Source of the DNA: Fidelibacterota bacterium | GTDB lineage: Bacteria > Fidelibacterota > Marinisomatia > SCGC-AAA003-L08 > D37C17 | NCBI GenBank assembly: GCA_004124405.1 | Contig: SCKP01000014.1 | Location: 1 to 38,974 of the forward strand | Reading direction: 5' to 3' | Length of the DNA stretch: 38,974 bases | Part shown: in pieces, positions 33,120 to 38,974 of the stretch | How the letters are laid out: each line of letters starts with the position of its first letter | Numbering within the stretch: the first letter of the stretch is position 1 | Made by a program: the position numbers and the translations under genes | The notes under the pieces: generated by a model | Database searches by the model: none | What the model saw: the letters and a program-made list of their open reading frames with translations, nothing else | What the model was told of the DNA's origin: nothing

Positions 33120-35072
33120 ATGACTCCAATACTAAATGACATCAAAATCTTTAAACCTAATTATAGAGATGCTGAAAAGGCTCACATCCCTAATATGAAT
33201 GTCTATCAGGAAATGTATGATAAATCTGTTAAAGACCCGGAAGGATTCTGGGCAAAACAAGCTGAACGATTAGATTGGATGAAAAAATGGGACACCGTTT
33301 CCAATAATGATTTTACAAAAGCCAAAATTAGCTGGTTTGAAGGGGGAAAGCTGAATGTATCCTATAACTGTTTAGACCGCCATATTAAAGCAGGGTTTGG
33401 TGATCAGACAGCACTGATTTGGGAAGGCAATGATCCCCTTACAGATAAGGCGATATCTTATTCAGAAATGCTTGCTGAAGTCTCAAAGTTTGCAAATGTT
33501 TTAAAATCAACGGGGGTTGAAAAGGGTGACCGTGTATGCATCTATATGCAGATGATTCCTGAATTGGCCATTGCCATGCTGGCCTGCACACGAATTGGCG
33601 CCGTTCATTCCATTGTGTTTGGGGCATTTTCTCCAGATGCTCTAAAGAATAGAATTAACGACTCATCCTGCAAGGTTCTCATCACTCAAGACACCGGTGT
33701 TCGAGGCACCAAACAAAATATCCCCATGAAATCTAATGCCGATAAAGCCCTCCAAGGTACACCCTCCATTGAAAAAGTATTTGTGGTGAAGAGAACTGGA
33801 GAAACAGTAACCATGCAGGAAAATAGAGATTTATGGTGGAATGACTGTATGGAATCGGCTAATGATGTTTGTCCGCCTGTGGAGATGGATGCAGAGGATC
33901 CCCTCTTTATCCTCTACACTTCCGGATCAACTGGGAAACCAAAAGGGGTTCTGCATACCACTGGCGGATATTTAGTGTATGCTTCTTACACCCATGAAAT
34001 GGTATTTGATTACCAGCCGGGAGATATATACTGGTGTACCGCAGATATTGGCTGGATAACCGGTCATTCTTATATTATTTACGGTCCTTTGGCAAATCGT
34101 GCCACAACACTTATGTTTGAAGGGGTTCCCAATTATCCCGATTTCGGGCGCTTTTGGAAAGTTGTAGAAAAACACCGGGTAAATATTTTCTACACGGCTC
34201 CAACTGCCTTACGGGCACTTATGAGAGAAGGGAATGATTATGTGGTAAAATATGACCGTTCTTCAATCAAGGTACTGGGGACTGTGGGCGAACCCATTAA
34301 AGAACCTGAGTGGATGTGGTATCATGATGTTGTGGGTGAAAGTCGCTGTCCTATTGTTGATACCTGGTGGCAGACTGAAACCGGCGGTATTCTCATCACA
34401 CCTTTTCCTGCCGCAACAAAAACGAAACCCGGATCAACTACCTTTCCATTTTTCGGAGTGACTCCTGTCATTCTTGACCCGGACGGCAATGAACTGCATG
34501 GGAATCCTTCCGAAGGTCTGCTGGCAATAAAAACATCCTGGCCCGGACAGATGCGTACAATCTATGGTGATCATGACCGCTTTTATGATACCTATTTCTC
34601 CATGTTTAAGGGCTATTATTTCACTGGCGATGGGGCACGACGGGACAAGGATGGCTATTACTGGATCACCGGGCGGGTGGATGATGTTTTAAATGTATCT
34701 GGACATAGATTGGGAACTGCTGAAATCGAAGGGGCTATTGGCGCTCATCCATCCGTTGCAGAAGCTGCTGTGGTGGGCTACCCTCATGATATTAAAGGAC
34801 AGGGTGTTTATGCCTTTGTGACTCTCATGGCAGGTATTGAAGCTGGTGAGAATACTTTAAATGAAATTAAATTAAAAGTGAGAGAGATAATCGGACCCCA
34901 TGCTTCCCCGGATAAAATTCAGTTTACGACCGCATTACCAAAAACCCGGTCAGGGAAAATTATGCGCCGTATTTTAAGAAAAATTGCAGAAGGTGATACA
35001 AAAAATATGGGAGATATTTCTACACTGGCAGATCCAAATGTGGTAGAAAATTTACTTGATGATAGAACATAA
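33120..35072 (+). CDS. acsA: Acetyl-CoA synthetase (AMP-forming)
   Basis: 650 residues from the ATG at 33120, which has GGTGGA 6 nt upstream; an in-frame ATG at 33102 would add six residues but has no ribosome site. It activates acetate to acetyl-CoA through acetyl-AMP. Landmarks are the AMP-binding P-loop '[19 protein letters not shown]', '[20 protein letters not shown]', '[10 protein letters not shown]', '[34 protein letters not shown]', and the conserved '[16 protein letters not shown]' whose lysine (37 residues from the C-terminus) is the one controlled by acetylation in other bacteria. Length is normal. It stands alone on the plus strand. Confidence 0.98.
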   Translation: MTPILNDIKIFKPNYRDAEKAHIPNMNVYQEMYDKSVKDPEGFWAKQAERLDWMKKWDTVSNNDFTKAKISWFEGGKLNVSYNCLDRHIKAGFGDQTALIWEGNDPLTDKAISYSEMLAEVSKFANVLKSTGVEKGDRVCIYMQMIPELAIAMLACTRIGAVHSIVFGAFSPDALKNRINDSSCKVLITQDTGVRGTKQNIPMKSNADKALQGTPSIEKVFVVKRTGETVTMQENRDLWWNDCMESANDVCPPVEMDAEDPLFILYTSGSTGKPKGVLHTTGGYLVYASYTHEMVFDYQPGDIYWCTADIGWITGHSYIIYGPLANRATTLMFEGVPNYPDFGRFWKVVEKHRVNIFYTAPTALRALMREGNDYVVKYDRSSIKVLGTVGEPIKEPEWMWYHDVVGESRCPIVDTWWQTETGGILITPFPAATKTKPGSTTFPFFGVTPVILDPDGNELHGNPSEGLLAIKTSWPGQMRTIYGDHDRFYDTYFSMFKGYYFTGDGARRDKDGYYWITGRVDDVLNVSGHRLGTAEIEGAIGAHPSVAEAAVVGYPHDIKGQGVYAFVTLMAGIEAGENTLNEIKLKVREIIGPHASPDKIQFTTALPKTRSGKIMRRILRKIAEGDTKNMGDISTLADPNVVENLLDDRT

Positions 35073-35114
35073 AGGCAGTGCCTTAATCAATTAGAAAGCA
35101 GGTCGTTCATTTTT

Positions 35115-35130
35115 TGTGATATTGGTCACA
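35115..35130. promoter_or_regulatory. CRP/FNR-family consensus site
   Basis: TGTGATATTGGTCACA fits TGTGA-N6-TCACA exactly in all ten specified positions. It lies 43 nt past the acs stop and 190 nt before the start of the lamin-tail surface gene, so it could act upstream of the latter. A CRP/FNR-family regulator in this organism is an assumption. The only cyclic-nucleotide clue nearby is the cyclase remnant at 29763-29912. Confidence 0.45.
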
Positions 35131-35190
35131 TAATTGATTCCTGAAATTTTCTGCTCTCGTTGATAAAATTCCCGCAACAGGGAAATTATT

Positions 35191-35208
35191 ACTAATTAGC
35201 TAATTAGT
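35191..35208. repeat. Perfect 18-bp palindrome
   Basis: ACTAATTAGCTAATTAGT is its own exact reverse complement and also contains a tandem CTAATTAG-like repeat. It lies in the upstream region of the lamin-tail surface gene, about 110 nt before its start. It may be a binding site for a dimeric regulator, or simply AT-rich chance. Confidence 0.5.
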
Positions 35209-35261
35209 TCTCCATTCATATATATTTCTGGTGGTAATTTAATCTAAATCTTTGTGAGGAG

Positions 35262-35281
35262 ATTCCCGCTATAGCGGGAAT
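35262..35281. promoter_or_regulatory. Perfect 20-bp palindrome overlapping a probable promoter
   Basis: ATTCCCGCTATAGCGGGAAT is an exact palindrome, GC-rich in an AT-rich setting. A related, weaker hairpin with TTCCC/GGGAA arms lies at about 35168-35185. A -10-like TACAAT (35293-35298) puts the palindrome over the -35 region, and a strong ribosome site (AAAGGAGG) precedes the start at 35321. It could be an operator or a member of a dispersed TTCCCGC repeat family. Confidence 0.5.
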
Positions 35282-35320
35282 ATAAATTAAAATACAATAG
35301 TAATTAAAGGAGGAGACACA

Positions 35321-37864
35321 ATGCTTTATACTATCCAGGCATTTATCATAACATTAACTTTTACAGCTTTTACATTCGCTGATGTATTTATGACGGAGCT
35401 GGCAGATCCGCAGAATTCAACTGATGCAGGTCGATATGTTGAGCTTTACAATAACGGCGACTCAGATGTGGATCTATCTACCGGTTGGAAAATTCAAAGA
35501 TGGACAAACGCCAATCCAGATCCAACCTCATCAAGTATAAAAGATTTAACAGGCACAATTTCTGCCGGAGGTTTTTACATCATTTGCAATGACGCTGGCA
35601 AATTCAATACAACCTATGGATTAACCTGTGACCAGGATATTGGAACTGGCGGTGCAGCTGATAGTAATGGTGATGATAATATGGCAATTCTTGATGCATC
35701 GGGCGTTATTGTTGATATGTTTGGTGTTGCTGGTGAAGATGGTACTGGAACCGGTCATGAGTTTGAAGATGGACGGGCTGAGAGAGCTGACGGAGTTTGC
35801 GGTGGAGCTGAAACTTGGGATGTAGCTGAGTGGAACATTGATAATGATTCGGGTGGCGGTGATGGGAATCAATACGCACCAGAGGGCTTTGATCCGGGTT
35901 CATGGACAGGATCTGGTTTTGATTGTGGTGGTGGCAGTACAACCTGTGATGATGAAGCTGCCTGTAATACGGGTGCTGATGGTGCCTGTGAATACCCTGA
36001 TACCGGTTATGACTGTGACGGCAACTGTGTAGGAGAGGTGGACTGCGCCGGTGTTTGTGGCGGTGGCTCTGTAGAAGATTGTGCTGGTGAATGCGGCGGT
36101 GGTGCTGCTGAAGATGCCTGCGGTCTATGTGGCGGTGATGGTTCGTCTTGCTCGGTAAGTGTAACATTTACTGTTGACATGAGTATTGAAGGTGTTACTG
36201 GAGATATCAAACTTCGCACCTCAACCATCAACGGTGAATATAACCCCAGTGACTGGTATATAATGACAGATGATGGGAATGGTACTTATTCTCACACAAT
36301 ATCACTTCTGACAGGTGTTGAATATGGATACAACTTTAATAACAGCGATGGATCCGGATACGAATCTGGTGATGGACTTGGAGATTGTGCTGGCGGTAAT
36401 TACGGTAACGACAGATTTGTAACTCCTGGGGATTCTGATATAACTCTGGATACAGTATGCTGGGAATCCTGTGAAGCCTGTCCTGAAGATATACTTGGAT
36501 GCACAGATGAAACTGCTCTCAACTATGATGCAAGTGCCACGTTGGATGATGGATCCTGTATTTATGACTGGCCCGAAGCAGCTAATCTCTTTTTCTCTGA
36601 ATATGCAGAGGGTTCCAGTTATAATAAATACCTGGAAATTTTCAACGGATCAGATGGCGAAGTAGATCTATCTGGCTATTCACTTTCCAGCTGTTCCAAC
36701 GGCTGTGATGATGGAGTAAACTGGGATTACCCCGACAATGTCACCTTTGAAGCTGGTACTACCGTGGCAGCTGGTGATGTATTCGTAGTTTGTCATGGTT
36801 CATCGGATGAATTCATTTTAGCAGAGTGTGACCAAACCTTTTCCTATCTGAGTAATGGGGATGATGTTTTTGCTCTCACTCAAATTGGCAGTGGAGTTAT
36901 TTTGGATATTATAGGGACAATTGGTGATGATCCTGGTTCTGGATGGGAAGTAGCCGGTGTCAGTGATGGAACAAAAGATCATACGTTGGTACGGAATGCC
37001 TCAGTTGATTCCGGTAATGGTGGCAATTGGGAAGAATCAGCAGGTGATGCTGATGGCTCAGAGTGGGAAGTGTATGACCAAAATACCTGGGATTTCCTAG
37101 GATTCCACAATATGGGTGGTGGTGAATGCTCTTTAGGAGATGTTAACAATGATGCTACTACAGATGTCTTAGATATCGTCAGTATTGTTGGATGTATTAT
37201 TGATCCTAATAATTGCCCGGAAGACATTGCTTGCGCCGATACTAACGGTGATGGTGCGGTGAATGTTTTGGATGTTGTTGCTATTGTGAACGTAATTCTA
37301 AACCCCAGGACTGATATTAATGATGCGACCTCTGCCCGATTAATCAAATCAGGAAACGCACTGAGTCTGTTAGCAGATGGATATGTGGGTGGTGTTCAAT
37401 TAACATTATCACATGGATTGGATTTTTCACTTCAAATGAATAAGAGTGCATGGATTGCCGAATATGCAACCCATGGAACTAAAACCAATGTAATAGTGAT
37501 TGATCCGGAATTAGGAGAATTATTCACAGCCACATCTGAATTTGAAATTACCGATATGATTGTGGCAAATTCCAAAGGTGCAATTAATTCAGTTGTAATC
37601 GGAGAATTCTCACTTTCAAATGCTTACCCCAATCCGTTTAATCCATCAACAACTGTTGAGTTAACGCTGCCGGAAGCGGGTCATGTATCTGTAATGGTGT
37701 ATAACATTACCGGCCAGTTGGTAGCTGAACTTGCTGATTCCTATATGGATGCAAACCAGTATCAATTTACCTGGCAGGGTGAGAATGTACCCAGTGGTAT
37801 GTACCTGCTTCGTGCAGAATATGCCGGACAGGTTTCCACACAAAAACTCATGCTATTAAAATAA
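35321..37864 (+). CDS. T9SS-secreted surface protein: two lamin-tail domains, Cys-rich repeats, dockerin, sorting domain
   Basis: 847 residues with a signal peptide (1-20). Domains in order: lamin-tail domain 1 (about 21-200, 'VFMTELADPQN...GRYVELYNNG'); Cys-rich DCxGxC/CGGG repeats (about 202-277); a beta domain resembling carbohydrate-binding modules (about 278-380, 'VTFTVDMSIEG'); a 'GCTDETALNYDASATLDDGSC' module (393-413); lamin-tail domain 2 (about 422-595); a dockerin-like pair (GDVNNDATTDVLDIVSIV at 606-623 and DTNGDGAVNVLDVVAIV at 640-656); a short beta module (about 672-758); and a T9SS sorting domain (YPNPFNPST at 769-777, to the end QKLMLLK). It is probably anchored at or released from the cell surface. 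The start has AAAGGAGG 7 nt upstream. Function is unknown; ligand or matrix binding is plausible. Confidence 0.85.
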   Translation: MLYTIQAFIITLTFTAFTFADVFMTELADPQNSTDAGRYVELYNNGDSDVDLSTGWKIQRWTNANPDPTSSSIKDLTGTISAGGFYIICNDAGKFNTTYGLTCDQDIGTGGAADSNGDDNMAILDASGVIVDMFGVAGEDGTGTGHEFEDGRAERADGVCGGAETWDVAEWNIDNDSGGGDGNQYAPEGFDPGSWTGSGFDCGGGSTTCDDEAACNTGADGACEYPDTGYDCDGNCVGEVDCAGVCGGGSVEDCAGECGGGAAEDACGLCGGDGSSCSVSVTFTVDMSIEGVTGDIKLRTSTINGEYNPSDWYIMTDDGNGTYSHTISLLTGVEYGYNFNNSDGSGYESGDGLGDCAGGNYGNDRFVTPGDSDITLDTVCWESCEACPEDILGCTDETALNYDASATLDDGSCIYDWPEAANLFFSEYAEGSSYNKYLEIFNGSDGEVDLSGYSLSSCSNGCDDGVNWDYPDNVTFEAGTTVAAGDVFVVCHGSSDEFILAECDQTFSYLSNGDDVFALTQIGSGVILDIIGTIGDDPGSGWEVAGVSDGTKDHTLVRNASVDSGNGGNWEESAGDADGSEWEVYDQNTWDFLGFHNMGGGECSLGDVNNDATTDVLDIVSIVGCIIDPNNCPEDIACADTNGDGAVNVLDVVAIVNVILNPRTDINDATSARLIKSGNALSLLADGYVGGVQLTLSHGLDFSLQMNKSAWIAEYATHGTKTNVIVIDPELGELFTATSEFEITDMIVANSKGAINSVVIGEFSLSNAYPNPFNPSTTVELTLPEAGHVSVMVYNITGQLVAELADSYMDANQYQFTWQGENVPSGMYLLRAEYAGQVSTQKLMLLK

Positions 37865-37882
37865 TAGTGTAAGGTTTGATTC

Positions 37883-37921
37883 AAAAAGCCCCCATACATA
37901 TTTTTTGTATGGGGGCTTTTT
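37883..37921 (+). terminator. Strong intrinsic terminator after the lamin-tail surface gene
   Basis: AAAAAGCCCCCATACA (37883-37898) and TGTATGGGGGCTTTTT (37906-37921) form a perfect 16-bp stem with a 7-nt loop. The stem ends in a T-run on both strands, so it can work in either direction. It starts 18 nt past the stop codon and separates the two surface genes into different transcripts. Confidence 0.95.
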
Positions 37922-38002
37922 ATTATAATAATTTCTATAAATCCTCCGTAATTTAATGGCTTAGGTGTTCCTTAATAAATAAGTCATTGGAGGTAGTCCC
38001 CC

Positions 38003-38974
38003 ATGAAAGTATATATGGTTTTATACCTGAATATAGGTATTATCATGTCCCAGAATCTGTTTTTTTCTGAATATGCAGAGGGAAGCAGTAATAATAAATA
38101 TCTTGAAATATACAACGGCGGTTCAGAAACTATTAATTTAAATATCTACCAATTAGTTAATTGCAGAAATGGTTGTGATTCCTGGGAACACTCCCATCTT
38201 TTTAATGAAGACACGGCTTTAAATGCAGCAGATGTATGGGTGTTTTGTGCCGTTGATGCAAATGACGTTATCAAAGCAGAATGCAACCAAACAATTGCTA
38301 ATAATTCAATTTTTAATGGTAATGATGTTTGGGCTATCCAAGAAATTAACACTAGTACAATTTTAGATATAATTGGAGAGATAGGCGATGATCCTGGTAC
38401 TGGATGGGATGTGGCGGGTGAATCTAATGCAACAAAAAACCATACCCTTGTGCGAAGTTCCAGTATTACCTCTGGGAATGGCGGCGATTGGACTTCTTCG
38501 GCTGGCACTGATTCTGATAACTCCGAATGGATAGTTTTAAGTGAAGATGATTTTACTAATTTAGGTTCACATACCTGCAGCGCTTGTGGCGAAAGCACAA
38601 TATGTAATGATAGCAGTGCCTGCAATTTTGGTAATGAAGGCGAATGTACCTACCCTGAAGAAAACTATGATTGTGATGGTGAATGTGGTGGCAGTGCCGA
38701 ACTAGATGATTGCGGCATCTGTGAAGGTGGAAATGCTGATGATCTAGGCTGTGGCTGTTTTGAACCGGGACCTTCAGGCTGTGATAATGAATGTGGATCA
38801 ACTCTAGAGAATGATGCCTGCGGTGTATGCGACGGAGATGGTTCAGATGATCTTGGCTGTGGTTGTTTTGAACCCGGACCATCTGGCTGTGATAATGCTT
38901 GTGATTCGACATTAGAAATAGATGGCTGTGGGGTTTGCAATGGACCTGGTGCTATTTATGAATGCGGCTGCGAA
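38003..38974 (+). CDS. Secreted lamin-tail-domain protein with Cys-rich repeats (partial, runs off window)
   Basis: Open for all 324 codons from ATG 38003 to the window end, so the 3' part is missing. GGAGGT lies 8 nt upstream of the start. A short signal peptide (MKVYMVLYLNIGIIMSQ) precedes 'NLFFSEYAEGSSNNKYLEIYNGG', a lamin-tail domain (about 18-190) clearly related to domain 2 of the preceding protein: both contain FFSEYAEGSS, GDDPGxGW and HTLVR. After residue 192 come Cys-rich modules ('CNDSSACNFGNEGECTYPEENYDCDGECGG') and two tandem 36-residue repeats. By analogy the missing end probably holds more repeats and a T9SS sorting domain; that is inference. Confidence 0.8.
   Translation, partial: MKVYMVLYLNIGIIMSQNLFFSEYAEGSSNNKYLEIYNGGSETINLNIYQLVNCRNGCDSWEHSHLFNEDTALNAADVWVFCAVDANDVIKAECNQTIANNSIFNGNDVWAIQEINTSTILDIIGEIGDDPGTGWDVAGESNATKNHTLVRSSSITSGNGGDWTSSAGTDSDNSEWIVLSEDDFTNLGSHTCSACGESTICNDSSACNFGNEGECTYPEENYDCDGECGGSAELDDCGICEGGNADDLGCGCFEPGPSGCDNECGSTLENDACGVCDGDGSDDLGCGCFEPGPSGCDNACDSTLEIDGCGVCNGPGAIYECGCE
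38738..38953 (+). repeat. Two tandem 108-bp coding repeats
   Basis: Units 38738-38845 and 38846-38953 each encode 36 residues beginning DDLGCGCFEPGPSGCDN and containing CGVCxGxG. Conservation is highest in the first 50 bases and the units differ mostly at third positions later on, so this is an older in-frame duplication under protein-level constraint. More copies may follow beyond the window. Confidence 0.85.

Noticed and set aside
35072-35084. AAGGC-AGT-GCCTT hairpin right after acs as a terminator
   Set aside because: The stem is only 5 bp and no T-run follows, so it is too weak to call.
35706-36167. Antisense open frame of 153 codons rich in His and Gln
   Set aside because: It is the complement of the Cys/Gly/Asp-rich repeats of the lamin-tail surface gene; codon bias in that gene opens the frame. 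No ribosome site or recognisable domain.
38146-38940. Several antisense open frames at the right edge
   Set aside because: They oppose the partial surface gene, which has a signal peptide, a lamin-tail domain and a strong ribosome site; the antisense products are low-complexity.

Overview
The window is AT-rich chromosomal DNA that most resembles the Candidatus Marinimicrobia / Neomarinimicrobiota (SAR406) lineage or a close relative in the FCB group. This placement is an inference from gene content: type IX secretion (T9SS) C-terminal sorting domains of the 'YPNPFNPST...' kind, PorV/PorQ-like barrels, secreted lamin-tail-domain proteins with Cys-rich 'DCAGxCGG' repeats, and lipoproteins with acidic 'TEGNxxxDxGExFxDxGxDG' repeats. 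No rRNA or tRNA was seen to confirm it. I see no mobile element, CRISPR array or integration signature.

Layout. Almost everything from 38 to 32943 lies on the minus strand, mostly as very tightly packed genes (4-nt ATGA/TTGA overlaps are common). In transcription order: a PEP/pyruvate-binding-domain protein (32943-29953); a 306-nt gap with the 49-codon remnant of a class III nucleotidyl cyclase; then mtaB, a deoxynucleoside kinase, purN, purH, mreB, mreC, mreD, mrdA (PBP2), rodA, a CpoB/YbgF-like lipoprotein, an N-terminal-half GT5 'glycogen synthase-like' protein, a large acidic-repeat lipoprotein, a beta-barrel protein, a TPR lipoprotein, rpiB, glyA, nrdR, and mlaE-mlaF-mlaD. After a 282-nt structured leader containing an intrinsic terminator comes a four-gene cell-surface cassette: a PorV-like barrel with a coiled-coil insert, an M6-like protein whose zinc site is lost and which ends in a T9SS sorting domain, a fused HEFTH metallopeptidase / beta-propeller / outer-membrane barrel, and a DUF5683-like protein that appears to be cut short by an in-frame stop.

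The plus strand from 33120 to the end holds acetyl-CoA synthetase (acs) and two related secreted lamin-tail-domain proteins. The second runs off the window edge. The gap between acs and the first surface gene carries a perfect CRP-consensus site and two long perfect palindromes.

How it fits together. The central block couples nucleotide and one-carbon metabolism (purN, purH, dNK, glyA, nrdR) with cell-shape and wall synthesis (mreBCD, mrdA, rodA) and outer-membrane lipid transport (mla). The two ends are envelope and surface modules tied to T9SS. The best candidates for something undescribed are the PorV / dead-M6 / HEFTH-barrel / DUF5683 cassette with its attenuator-like leader, and the translationally coupled GT5-like / acidic-repeat lipoprotein / barrel / TPR cassette.
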